A stretch of DNA of 64,000 bases from Kitasatospora sp. NBC_00315 (lineage in GTDB: Bacteria; Actinomycetota; Actinomycetes; Streptomycetales; Streptomycetaceae). Under the pieces are notes generated by a model. The model searched no databases. It saw only the letters and a program-made list of their open reading frames with translations, and was not told where the DNA came from. The stretch spans positions 3,906,001 to 3,970,000 of the forward strand of contig NZ_CP108025.1 in NCBI RefSeq assembly GCF_041435095.1, in the 5' to 3' direction. Of the stretch, positions 1-8,487 are shown one piece after another. The position numbers were made by a program, and so were the translations under genes. The first letter of the stretch is position 1. Every line of letters begins with the position of its first letter.

Positions 1-1
1 C

Positions 2-1513
2 CAGGTCGTCGGGACGGTCCGGGGCAAGATCTCCGACCCGCTCCGGATGCGGGCGCTGGGTTTCTGCGTGTCCGTCCGGCACGCCGAACACATGGCCCGC
101 GCCTTCAACCGCGCCGGCTTCTGCGCCCGGGCACTGTCCGGTCACACGCCCGCCGCGGAGCGCAAGGCCGCGCTCGACGGGCTGAGCAGCGGCGAGATCC
201 AGGTCCTCTTCACCGTCGACCTGTTCAACGAGGGCCTGGACATCCCCGGGATCGACACCCTCCTGCTGCTCCGCCCCACCTCAAGCGCCACGATCTTCCT
301 TCAGCAGCTCGGCCGCGGGCTGCGGCGCTCCGCCGACAAAGCCGTCCTCACGGTCCTGGACTTCATCGGCTACCAGCGCAAGGAGTTCCGCTTCGAGGAG
401 CAGTTCCGCGCGCTCACCGGCTATACCCGCAAGGCGCTGGAGAACAACGTCTCCCGGGACTTCCCGCACCTTCCGTCGGGCTGCCAGATCATCCTGGACC
501 GGGTCTCCAAGGACATCGTCCTGCGCAACATCCGCCAGCAGCTCGCAGCGAACGTCAAAGTCCTCACCCAGGAGGTGCGCGCTCACGGGGATTCGCGGCT
601 CGGAAGCTACCTCACCGAGAATCAGCGGCACATCACCGACGTCTACCGGGGCGGCAACTCCTGGACGGGCATCCTTCGCCGGGCCGGCCTGACACCCCCG
701 GCAGAGGTACCGGGTGAGGCCGCACTGCTCAAGCGGATGGCCGCGCTGCTCCACGTCGACGACCCTGATCGGGCACAGGCGTACAGCCGCCTCGTCGAGG
801 ACGACTCCGAGCCCTACCAGAAGCTCGACGACCGGATGCGGGCCTATGCGGAGATGCTCTTCTTCTCGCTCTGGCCCGGCGGCGGGGGCTTCACCTCGGT
901 CGGGGAGGGCCTGGAGTCGCTCCGACCGCACAAGGCCGTCCGAAGCGAACTCCGACAGTTGTTCGCGCACGGCCTCGAACACGCCCGGCACGCTCCCAGG
1001 CCCCTGGGTCTGGACCTCGGCCCCCTGACGGGCCGGCCGCTCGCGGTCCACGCGCACTACAACACCCCCGAGCTGCTGGCGGCGCTGCGCTGGGCCGAAC
1101 TCGGCCGCAGGCTTCCGACGCCGTTCAACGCGGGCGTCGCCTGGTGCCAGGAGACGCTCACAGACGCCCTCCTGGTGACTGTCAGGAAGGATGAGAAGGA
1201 CTTCTCGGAGAACACCCGTTACCACGACTACGCGCTGAGCGAGGACCTGTTCCACTGGGAGTCGCAGTACGCCACGTCAGGCGCCTCGACCACGGGCAGG
1301 CGCTACCAGAACCACCACCGGGACGGCAGCAACGTCCTGCTCTTCGTTCGGCAGGAGAGGGAGAACGAGATAGGCCGGCCGTCCCCCTACATCCTGCTCG
1401 GACCCGTCCGGTACAGCTCGCACGAGGGCGACCGTCCGATGGCGGTGACCTGGAGGCTCCGCCACCCGCTGCCGTCCGACGTGCACCACTTCACAGCGGT
1501 GACCACGGGGTAG
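2..1513 (+). CDS. C-terminal part of a superfamily 2 DEAD/DEAH helicase with DUF3427 domain (5' end outside window)
   Basis: The frame is open from the first bases of the window, so the N-terminal half, including Walker A and DEAH, is missing. What remains is helicase lobe 2. Motif V reads FTVDLFNEGLDIPGIDTLL and motif VI reads QQLGRGLRR, with coupling residues around FIGYQRKEFRFEEQF. The last third matches the DUF3427 domain, including the RYHDYALSEDLFHWESQ and GRRYQNHHRDGSNVLLFVR segments. Family members usually carry an N-terminal phospholipase-D-like nuclease or restriction-type domain before the helicase, and some sit in phage-defence loci. Neither feature can be seen here. The first in-frame ATG is at 47, but it falls inside lobe 2 and is not a credible start. 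The gene ends inside a palindrome it shares with the convergent lectin gene. The helicase/DUF3427 call is firm; the biological role is unknown. Confidence 0.85.
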   Translation, partial: QVVGTVRGKISDPLRMRALGFCVSVRHAEHMARAFNRAGFCARALSGHTPAAERKAALDGLSSGEIQVLFTVDLFNEGLDIPGIDTLLLLRPTSSATIFLQQLGRGLRRSADKAVLTVLDFIGYQRKEFRFEEQFRALTGYTRKALENNVSRDFPHLPSGCQIILDRVSKDIVLRNIRQQLAANVKVLTQEVRAHGDSRLGSYLTENQRHITDVYRGGNSWTGILRRAGLTPPAEVPGEAALLKRMAALLHVDDPDRAQAYSRLVEDDSEPYQKLDDRMRAYAEMLFFSLWPGGGGFTSVGEGLESLRPHKAVRSELRQLFAHGLEHARHAPRPLGLDLGPLTGRPLAVHAHYNTPELLAALRWAELGRRLPTPFNAGVAWCQETLTDALLVTVRKDEKDFSENTRYHDYALSEDLFHWESQYATSGASTTGRRYQNHHRDGSNVLLFVRQERENEIGRPSPYILLGPVRYSSHEGDRPMAVTWRLRHPLPSDVHHFTAVTTG

Positions 1514-1549
1514 CCGCGGCCGGTCGGGTCCTGCGACCGGCCGCGGCTA
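1511..1549. terminator. Bidirectional hairpin containing both stop codons of convergent genes
   Basis: A perfect 16-bp inverted repeat (1511-1526 and 1534-1549) has a 7-nt loop. The left arm begins with the TAG stop of the helicase gene. The right arm ends with the complement of the TAG stop of the lectin gene. There is no T tract, as is common for Streptomyces terminators. Confidence 0.8.
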
Positions 1550-1990
1550 CCGCGCCTCCAGCCGCCACCACTGCCCCGGGCTGTCCGTGTCCTCCCATTG
1601 GCGGACCGGGGCGCCCGGGGTGGTGGCGGCGTCGGCCACTTCGAGGGCTTTGCCGCTGATGAAGCTGGTGATGGTGAAGGTGCCGGGGGCGTCGACGTGT
1701 TGTTCGAGGAGCCACTCCTGGGCGCCGAAGGCGTTGGGTGACCACTGCTGGACGAGGACGCCGTTCTCGGTGGAGGCGCCGGTGACGTCGAGCCGCTTGC
1801 CGCTGGCGGTGTTCTCGACGTGGAAGAGGGCTCCACCGGGGTGGACGGCGGTGAGGCGCCACAGCTGCGCGGGGGTGCCGGCCTCCTCGCCCTGGCGGGC
1901 CTTGGCGCCGCTGCGGGGGCTTCCGTCGGTGATCTCCAGAAGGAGGCCGCTGGCGACGTTGCGGATCCGGTAGAGCCCGTCCTTGATCAT
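1547..1990 (-). CDS. Ricin-type beta-trefoil lectin domain protein
   Basis: This 147-residue protein is one beta-trefoil. Three subdomains each show the ricin pattern (GLYRIRNVASGLLLEI, FHVENTASGKRLDVTG, FTITSFISGKALEVAD), each followed by a Q-x-W motif (AQLWRL, QEWLLE, GQWWRL). Beta-trefoils of this type usually bind galactose or other glycans. There is no signal peptide or transmembrane segment, so as annotated the protein would be cytoplasmic, which is unusual because most streptomycete RICIN domains are attached to secreted enzymes. The ATG overlaps the stop of the upstream LtrA gene as ATGA (1987-1990), which suggests translational coupling and a shared mRNA. The domain assignment is firm, while ligand and role are unknown. 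Confidence 0.85.
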   Translation of the reverse strand: MIKDGLYRIRNVASGLLLEITDGSPRSGAKARQGEEAGTPAQLWRLTAVHPGGALFHVENTASGKRLDVTGASTENGVLVQQWSPNAFGAQEWLLEQHVDAPGTFTITSFISGKALEVADAATTPGAPVRQWEDTDSPGQWWRLEAR

Positions 1991-3183
1991 TGCTGGACTC
2001 CCCGGTGGTGGTGTCGGTCCTTACCGCTCGCAGTCTCCCACCCTGCGCCGACACGCCACTCCTCGTAGCCGAAGGCGGCGGCCATGATCGCGGCCGTCGC
2101 GGCGACCTGGGCGAGGGCGCAGTGGCCGGTGCCGAGCGGTACCGTCGCGGTCAGCGCGAGGGCGGCGAACAGGCGGGGAAGGACCGGGGCCAGGCCGAAG
2201 GTGCGGCGGATGGCGGCGTTGGCGGCGAGGAAGAGCGCGACGCCGCCGGCCAGGGCCGCCGACTGCGGGAGCGAGATCGGGGCGCCCGGGTGGGCGACGG
2301 CGGACTTCACACCGGCGGCGAGGACCAGGACCCCGAGCAGCAGGGCGTAGTGGCCCAGGTTGTAGACACTGACCGCGAGTCGGTTGCGGTCGGCGTCGGA
2401 GAGAGCGGCCATGTGGTGTTCGGCGCGGGCGTCGTCGTCACGGCCGAAGTAGGCCCACCAGAGGCCGACGCAGACGCCGAGGGTGAGCAGGGCGGTGGCG
2501 ACCAGTGCGACGGTGAGGTCGCTCTCGCCCGCCCCGACGCCGATGGCGATCACGGATTCGCCGAACGCGATGATGACGATCAGGCCGTGGCGCTCGACGA
2601 AGTGGTCGGAGCGGAGCTGGAACCGGGGCAGGTCGACCAGCCGGGGTATCGCCAACTGGAGCCCGAAGGCGGCAGCCCAGAGGGCGAGTTGGACGGTGCC
2701 GGTGAAGTAGCCGCCGGTGACGACCAGGGCCGTGTTGAGGACGTTGAGGCCTCCCATCCGCAGGACCGAGCCGATCGCGACGCCGGCCGCCGCGAACATC
2801 CCGGTGTGGACGGCCACCACCACGAGGTACGCCCAGCCGAACGCGACACCGCTGCCGGTGAAGGCGTGCGGGACGGCCAGCGAGATCACCAGGAACGCGG
2901 CCATGCCGAGGAACAGCAGGCCCCGGCGGCCGTGGGTGGAGGGCGGCATCGCGTTGGTGAGCCAGATGAAGGCGTCGTACATCCACCAGATCACCGCGAG
3001 CATGACCAGCACCTGCACCAGCCCGCCGGTGGTGAGGTGATGGGCGAGGCTGCCGGTGAGCTGGGTGATGGTGAAGACGAAGACGAGGTCGAAGAAGAGC
3101 TCCAGCGGGCTGACGCGCAGGGCGGTTTCGGCTTCGCCCGCGGTGGCGCCGGGGGCTGCTGGGGCGGAAGTGGTTACGGTCAC
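1987..3183 (-). CDS. Low temperature requirement protein A (LtrA) family membrane protein
   Basis: The 398-residue product is a polytopic membrane protein with about ten hydrophobic segments. The family signature RVSPLELFFDLVFVFTITQL occurs near residue 25, and an ERHGLIVIIAFGESVIAIG block lies in the middle. LtrA was named from a Listeria low-temperature growth mutant, but its biochemical role is not established. Translation starts at a GTG. No ribosome-binding site precedes it, but a CATACT element 6-7 nt upstream could be a -10 box giving a leaderless transcript. The stop codon overlaps the start of the lectin gene by four bases. Family membership is clear, function is not. Confidence 0.88.
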   Translation of the reverse strand: MTVTTSAPAAPGATAGEAETALRVSPLELFFDLVFVFTITQLTGSLAHHLTTGGLVQVLVMLAVIWWMYDAFIWLTNAMPPSTHGRRGLLFLGMAAFLVISLAVPHAFTGSGVAFGWAYLVVVAVHTGMFAAAGVAIGSVLRMGGLNVLNTALVVTGGYFTGTVQLALWAAAFGLQLAIPRLVDLPRFQLRSDHFVERHGLIVIIAFGESVIAIGVGAGESDLTVALVATALLTLGVCVGLWWAYFGRDDDARAEHHMAALSDADRNRLAVSVYNLGHYALLLGVLVLAAGVKSAVAHPGAPISLPQSAALAGGVALFLAANAAIRRTFGLAPVLPRLFAALALTATVPLGTGHCALAQVAATAAIMAAAFGYEEWRVGAGWETASGKDRHHHRGVQQ

Positions 3184-3310
3184 GGCGTGAGTATGGGTTC
3201 TGCGGTGCGGCGGAGTCGGCGTTTCCCGACATGCTCCGCCAGAGGCGAAACCGCGCCGGCCCCCCGCGCACCCGGGGCGCGCCCGGGCCGGCCGGCCACA
3301 TCGGGACGGG

Positions 3311-4558
3311 TCAGGTGCCCACCAGTTCCAGCATCCCCCACACCGCGACCGTTCCCGCCACCACCGTCAACGGGACGACGATCAGGCCGAGCCGGGTGAA
3401 CACCTTGAGTTCGACCGGCTCGGGCAGCAGTCCGCGCCACAGCAGGGTGGCCAGCGACCCGACGTAGGTCAGGTTCGGGCCGAGGTTGACCCCCACCAGG
3501 ACGGCCAGCACCGGGCCGGTCCCGCCCGCCGAGGCCAGCGGCAGCAGTGCGAGGGTCGCGGGCAGGTTGTTGATCAGGTTGGCGAGCACGGCGGCGATGC
3601 CCGCGACGACGAGCAGCTCGGGCAGCCCGGCGCCGTCCGGCAGCAGCCGCTCCAGCCCGGCGCCCAGGCCGTTGTCCACCACGGCCTTGACCACCACGCC
3701 CAGTGCCAGCACGAACAGGCAGAAGTACAGCCCGGCCGAGCCGACCAGCTCCCGGACGGTACTGTCCCCACGCCGCAGGGCCCGGGCGCCGAGCACCAGC
3801 ACACCGCCGAGCGCCGCCCAGGCCGGGTTGGCCCCGAGCAGGGAGGTGACCGCGAAGCCGAGCAGGGTCAGCGCCAGCACGACCAGGGTGAACAGCGGCA
3901 GGGCGACCGGTCCCTTCGGCGGGGGCAGCGGCGCGCCGGCGGCCAGATCCTCCCGGAAGAACCGCCGGAAGGCCACGAACTCGATGCCGATCACCACGAC
4001 CCAGGCCGGCGCCATCAGCAGCGCGAACCGCGTGAAGGTCAGGCCGCTCGCGGCGAAGGCCAGCAGGTTGGTCAGGTTGGAGACCGGCAGCAGCAGCGAG
4101 GCGGAGTTGGCCAGGTGCGCGCAGGCGTACGCGTGCGGGCGGGGCCGGGCGCCGAGCCGGGCGGTGGTGGCGAGCACCACGGGGGTGAGCAGCACCACCG
4201 TCGCGTCCAGGCTGAGCACCGCCGTGACCAGCGCGGCGACCCCGAAGACACCGGCGAGGAGCCGGTCGGGGCGCCCGTGGCACACCGTGGCGACCAGGTG
4301 CCCGGCCGCCTCGAACAATCCCTCGTCGGCGCAGAGCTTGGACAGCACCAGGATCGCGGCGAGGAAGGCCACCACCGGCAGCAGCTCCCTGGTCTGCGCC
4401 CAGGCCTCGGACGGTCCGACCGCGCCGACGGCCAGCAGCAGGGCGGCGGCCGGGACGGCGGCCGCCGCCTCCGGCCGGCCGCGCGGCCGTACGACCGCGA
4501 AGGCCAGCACCAGGACCAGCAGGACAACGGAAAGGACTTCGGTGACGGCGGTGCTCAC
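3311..4558 (-). CDS. ArsB/SLC13-like ion transporter family permease
   Basis: About 415 residues form ten or more hydrophobic helices, with the ion-transporter superfamily layout of two inverted halves. Conserved loop motifs are HLANSASLLLPVSNLTNLLA in the first half and NLINNLPATLALLPLA with GVNLGPNLTYVGSLATLLW in the second. These resemble ArsB arsenite/antimonite antiporters and related anion permeases. No arsR, arsC or other arsenic gene is adjacent, so the substrate is open. I chose the GTG at 4558. A second in-frame GTG at 4588 would add ten residues, and neither has a convincing ribosome-binding site. Confidence 0.8.
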   Translation of the reverse strand: MSTAVTEVLSVVLLVLVLAFAVVRPRGRPEAAAAVPAAALLLAVGAVGPSEAWAQTRELLPVVAFLAAILVLSKLCADEGLFEAAGHLVATVCHGRPDRLLAGVFGVAALVTAVLSLDATVVLLTPVVLATTARLGARPRPHAYACAHLANSASLLLPVSNLTNLLAFAASGLTFTRFALLMAPAWVVVIGIEFVAFRRFFREDLAAGAPLPPPKGPVALPLFTLVVLALTLLGFAVTSLLGANPAWAALGGVLVLGARALRRGDSTVRELVGSAGLYFCLFVLALGVVVKAVVDNGLGAGLERLLPDGAGLPELLVVAGIAAVLANLINNLPATLALLPLASAGGTGPVLAVLVGVNLGPNLTYVGSLATLLWRGLLPEPVELKVFTRLGLIVVPLTVVAGTVAVWGMLELVGT

Positions 4559-4823
4559 CGGCCGATCATGGCACGCCCGCACAGCCACCCCGAACAGGTC
4601 GCGGCGCCACCGCGGCCACGCAGTGGAACCGTCAGGCCGGAGCGGGCGCGGCGGTGGCGCTGACCGGTCTGTACGTGGCGGCGTTCGGCGGCTCCCACCC
4701 GCTCGCCGGGAGGATCGGCGCCTGACCGGCCGTCCTCGCCGTCACCGGTGTGGTGGCCGCCGCCTCCACCGTCGTGACCGCGCGCCGGGGCCGAGCCGGC
4801 CCCGACCACCCGCCCGCCCGGCG

Positions 4824-5642
4824 TCAGCTCCCGAACCGGGCCTCGAACGCGGCCCGGTTCGCGGAGACCGGTGAGCGGTCCCACACGGCGAAGACCACCC
4901 GGTCGAACGCGGCCCCGTACCGCGCCAGCCCGGCGTCGAAGGCCTCCGCCACCTGCGCCGGGTCGTTGCGGAACACCCCGCAGCCCCAGGCACCGAGCAC
5001 CAGCTCCCGCACACCGTGCGCCGCGGCCACCGCGAGCACCCGCAGCGCCCGCTCGGCCAGCACGTCCCGCACGTCCGTACCGGCCGAACGGCGCTCCAGC
5101 TGACCGGCGTTGGGCGCGGGCGAGGTCAGGAAGGCGACCTCGTACGGCTGCGCGAGAAGCTCTCCGTCCTCCCCCCGGACCACCGGTACGCCCGGGGCGA
5201 AGATCACCCGGTGGCTGTACCGCAGGTCGGTGGAGGCCCGGTGCGCCGCGTAGTAGTCCGGCGCCTCCAGCAGGCAGGTGTACAGCAGCGCGCTGCGGCA
5301 GACGTCCTCCTCCTGGGCCCGGGCGCCGCGCAGGTACCCGCCGCCGGGATTGCGCGCGGAGGCGAAGTTGAGCACCCCGACCGGGCCGCCGCCGGCCGCC
5401 ACCAGCCGCCGTGCGGCCTGCATGCTGCCCTCCGCCGTCACCTCGACCGTCCCGGGCCCCGGGCCCGACTCGGCCCCGGCCACCAGCTCCTCCAGCGCCT
5501 GCGGGGTGTACGAGACCGTCCCGGCGCGGGCGGCCGCCAGCCACCGCGCCACCTCCACCAGCTCACCGCCGGCGGCCAGATAGCTCCCCCGCTCGACGCT
5601 CTCCTCGTTGACCATGGCCACTCGGTGCAGTCTGCTGCTCAT
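4824..5642 (-). CDS. TIGR02452-type bacterial poly(ADP-ribose) glycohydrolase-like macrodomain protein
   Basis: The 272-residue product has the PARG signature: a GGG loop at residues 100-102 (SARNPGGGYLRGARAQEED) and a QEE triplet at 110-112. The two glutamates of that triplet are the catalytic pair of bacterial-type PARG enzymes. A later VLGAWGCGVFRNDP segment fits the second macrodomain loop. Such enzymes remove ADP-ribose chains or terminal ADP-ribose from proteins. The N-terminal region (residues 1-70) matches the short DUF2263 extension. I chose the ATG at 5642. The longer reading from 5693 adds residues that do not resemble the family. The gene stands alone, and no ADP-ribosyltransferase is visible within several kilobases. 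Confidence 0.85.
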   Translation of the reverse strand: MSSRLHRVAMVNEESVERGSYLAAGGELVEVARWLAAARAGTVSYTPQALEELVAGAESGPGPGTVEVTAEGSMQAARRLVAAGGGPVGVLNFASARNPGGGYLRGARAQEEDVCRSALLYTCLLEAPDYYAAHRASTDLRYSHRVIFAPGVPVVRGEDGELLAQPYEVAFLTSPAPNAGQLERRSAGTDVRDVLAERALRVLAVAAAHGVRELVLGAWGCGVFRNDPAQVAEAFDAGLARYGAAFDRVVFAVWDRSPVSANRAAFEARFGS

Positions 5643-5770
5643 GGCGCTGACGGTATGCCAGGGCGCGCCGTCGACGCCACCGGTTATTCTCACCCTCAGA
5701 ACAACGCCCCGGGCTCCACCGCCGGGCAGTGCCGGCGAACCCCCGCCCCCGGACCCAAGTCGCGCGCAAC

Positions 5771-5860
5771 CGGCGACCGGCCGGCCCCACCGAAGTGGAA
5801 CGGCGACCGGCCGGCCCCACCGAGCACAGACGGCGACGGGCCCGCCCCACCGAAGTGGAA
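5771..5860. repeat. Three tandem copies of a 30-bp repeat
   Basis: Units at 5771-5800, 5801-5830 and 5831-5860 share the core CGGCGACCGGCCGGCCCCAC. The middle copy differs at its 3' end and the third has two changes. They lie between the divergent start of the PARG-like gene and the end of the DEAD-box helicase, and no plausible gene covers them. Confidence 0.85.
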
Positions 5861-5899
5861 CGGGCCCGGAGCCTGCGGATCAGCGGGAACTACCCGGCG

Positions 5900-8293
5900 T
5901 CAGCTCTTCCAACGCGGCTTGCGGTCGCCGCCGTTGAAGCTGCCGCCACGGTCGTCACGGTTGAAGCCACCGGAGCGGCCACCACGGTCGTCACGGTTGA
6001 ACGAGCCGCCGCCGGCACCCTGCGGACGGCCACCGGTGCGGTGGTCGTCACGGCGCGGGGAGAACGGGCGGCTGCTGCTGTTGCTGCTGCCGCCGCGCTC
6101 GTCGCGCTCACCGAAGGAGCGGGCCGGACGGTCGCCGAAGGAGCGCGCCGGACGGTCGCCACCGAAGGAGGAGCCACCGGAGCGGCCACCACGGTCGTCA
6201 CGGTTGAACGAGCCACCGCCACGGTTGTCACGGTCACCGAACGAACGGCTGCCGCCACGGTCATCACGGTTGAAGCCACCGGAGCGGCCACCACGGTCGT
6301 CACGGTTGAACGAGCCACCGCCACGGTTGTCACGGTCACCGAACGAACGGCTGCCGCCACGGTCATCACGGTTGAAGCCACCGGAACGGCCACCACGGTC
6401 GTCACGGTTGAACGAGCCACCGCCACGGTTGTCACGGTCACCGAACGAACGGCTGCCGCCACGGTCATCACGGTTGAAGCCACCCGAGCGGCCACCACGG
6501 TCGTCACGGTTGAACGAGCCACCGCCACGGTTGTCACGGTCACCGAACGAACGGCTGCCGCCACGGTCATCACGGTTGAAGCCACCGGAACGGCCACCAC
6601 GGTCGTCACGGTCGCGGTTGAAGCTGCCGCCGCGGCTCTCGCGGTCGCCACCGGCGGGACGCTCGGCGCGGGCCTCGCGGTACGCGGGGGCGCGCTCCTC
6701 CTCGACGGCCGCCGGGGCGGTGGTCTCGGCGGCGGCCTCGGCCGGGGCGTCCTCGGTGACGGCGGCCGGGGCCTCGTCCTCGATGCCCAGCTCGGCCCGC
6801 TCGCGCGCCGCACGGGCGGCGAGGCGGTCGGCCTCCTCGCGCAGCTCGGTGGCGCGGCGCTGCGCGCGCTCCAGCTGGCGGGTCATGTCGGCGAGCTCGC
6901 GCTCGGCGGCACCGGCGATGCCGGCCGCGCTCTCGGCCTGCACCTCGACGAGCGAGCGGGCGCCGGTGATCCGGGCCACCTCGGCGTCGAAGGCGTGGTC
7001 GAGGATGTGGCGGCTGGCGTCGACGCCCGCGTCCTCCATCAGGCGGAACACACCGCGACGCTGGTGCGGCAGCACCAGGGTGACGACGGCGCCGGAGCGG
7101 CCGGCGCGGGCGGTGCGGCCCGAGCGGTGCAGGTAGTCCTTGTGGTCGCCGGCCGGGTCCACGTTCAGCACCAGGTCGATGTCGTCCACGTGGATGCCAC
7201 GGGCGGCGACGTCGGTGGCGACGACGACGTTGAGGTAACCGTCCTTGAAGTCGCCGAGCACCCGGGTACGGGCGCCCTGGGTCATCCCGCCGTGCAGCGC
7301 GTCGGCCTTCACGCCGGCCTCGATCAGCTGCTCGGCCACGCGGTCGGCGCCCATCTGGGTGCGGACGAAGATGATCGTGCGGCCCTTGCGGGCGGCGATC
7401 GCGTTGGTGATCGGCGCCTTGTCCTTGGGCTTCACCACGAGGATGTGGTGGCTCATGGTGGTGACCGCGCCCTGGGCCGCGTCGACCTCGTGAGTGACCG
7501 GGTTCTTCAGGTAGCGCTTGACCAGGCTGTCGATCTCGTTCTCGAGCGTCGCCGAGAAGAGCAGGCTCTGACCGCCGGACGGGACCTTGTCGAGGATCTC
7601 GGTGACCTCGGGCAGGAAGCCCATGTCGGCCATCTGGTCGGCCTCGTCCAGGACGGTGACCATGACCTCGTCGAGCTTGGCGGTGTTGCGGTTGATCAGG
7701 TCGCGCAGGCGGCCGGGGGTGGCGACGAGGACGTCGACACCGCGCTCCAGCGCGTAGATCTGGTTGGACATCGAGGTGCCGCCGCAGACGACCTTCAGCT
7801 TGAGGCCGAGCACCGAGCCGAACGGCTCCAGCGCGTCGGCGACCTGCATGGCCAGCTCGCGGGTCGGGACGAGGATCAGGCCCCGCGGGTGCTTGGGCTT
7901 GGTGCGGCCCTCGGCGCCGGCGATGCGGGTGAGCAGCGGGAGACCGAAGCTCAGGGTCTTGCCGGAGCCGGTACGGCCACGGCCCAGCACGTCCTTGCCG
8001 GCCAGGGCGTCCGGGATGGTCGCGGCCTGGATCGGGAACGGGGTGGTGACGCCGCGCTTGTTGAGGGCGCGGACGACGTCGTCGTGCAGGCCCAGGTCAC
8101 CGAAGGTGATGGTGGGCTCGGCGGGCTCGACGTCATCGGCGGCGTCGTCGGCCTCGATGGTGTCGTCGGCCTCGGCCGCGTCGGCGAGCTCGTCGAGCTC
8201 GGTGATCTCCGCGAGTTCGGTCTCGGAGAGGGAAACATCGGCGGCGGACTCGCTCGCGGGCATGGCGAAGCGGGCGTCGTCAACGAGAGACAT
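5900..8293 (-). CDS. DEAD-box RNA helicase with long RGG/RDDRGG repeat tail
   Basis: This 797-residue protein is an ATP-dependent RNA helicase of the RhlE/CsdA type. An acidic N-terminus (residues 1-60) precedes the core: Q motif around residue 64, motif I GRTGSGKT near 106-113, motif II DEAD at 216-219, SAT at 247-249, motif V VATDVAARGIHV and motif VI HRSGRTARAG. After an Ala/Glu-rich coiled region, the last ~250 residues are a low-complexity tail of Arg, Gly, Asp, Ser and Phe. It contains four perfect-length 34-residue repeats built from FNRDDRGGRSGG and SRSFGDRDNRGG. Such tails bind RNA nonspecifically and can drive condensate formation. The ATG at 8293 has a GGAAGG ribosome-binding site. 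A role in cold adaptation or RNA decay is likely from the family but unproven. Confidence 0.93.
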   Translation of the reverse strand: MSLVDDARFAMPASESAADVSLSETELAEITELDELADAAEADDTIEADDAADDVEPAEPTITFGDLGLHDDVVRALNKRGVTTPFPIQAATIPDALAGKDVLGRGRTGSGKTLSFGLPLLTRIAGAEGRTKPKHPRGLILVPTRELAMQVADALEPFGSVLGLKLKVVCGGTSMSNQIYALERGVDVLVATPGRLRDLINRNTAKLDEVMVTVLDEADQMADMGFLPEVTEILDKVPSGGQSLLFSATLENEIDSLVKRYLKNPVTHEVDAAQGAVTTMSHHILVVKPKDKAPITNAIAARKGRTIIFVRTQMGADRVAEQLIEAGVKADALHGGMTQGARTRVLGDFKDGYLNVVVATDVAARGIHVDDIDLVLNVDPAGDHKDYLHRSGRTARAGRSGAVVTLVLPHQRRGVFRLMEDAGVDASRHILDHAFDAEVARITGARSLVEVQAESAAGIAGAAERELADMTRQLERAQRRATELREEADRLAARAARERAELGIEDEAPAAVTEDAPAEAAAETTAPAAVEEERAPAYREARAERPAGGDRESRGGSFNRDRDDRGGRSGGFNRDDRGGSRSFGDRDNRGGGSFNRDDRGGRSGGFNRDDRGGSRSFGDRDNRGGGSFNRDDRGGRSGGFNRDDRGGSRSFGDRDNRGGGSFNRDDRGGRSGGFNRDDRGGSRSFGDRDNRGGGSFNRDDRGGRSGGSSFGGDRPARSFGDRPARSFGERDERGGSSNSSSRPFSPRRDDHRTGGRPQGAGGGSFNRDDRGGRSGGFNRDDRGGSFNGGDRKPRWKS
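6202..6609 (-). repeat. Four 102-bp in-frame tandem repeats encoding the RGG tail
   Basis: Copies begin at 6202, 6304, 6406 and 6508 with an exact 102-bp period. They differ from each other at only one or two bases. Each encodes 34 residues of the helicase tail. Partial copies flank them on both sides. Confidence 0.93.
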
Positions 8294-8487
8294 GCAAAAC
8301 CTTCCGGAAGTGGCACGCGCCTAAGTCCGGGGTTCTGGTCTCAACCGCCTCTATGCGGTCAGCCACGGATCGCCGGAACGCGCCAAGGGCGCCAGATGGG
8401 AATAGGGCGCCAAGCAAATGGTTCAAAGTAACGATCTACTACCATAGACGAACCTCGGGATCAGAGGCAAATGCCCTGGCCAGACCG

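Noticed and set aside
6202..6609. Possible CRISPR array
   Set aside because: The 102-bp units are contiguous with no variable spacers and encode protein repeats.
5890..6813. Long plus- and minus-strand reading frames across the helicase repeat region
   Set aside because: They are shadow frames of the RGG-tail repeats and have no start signals or domains.
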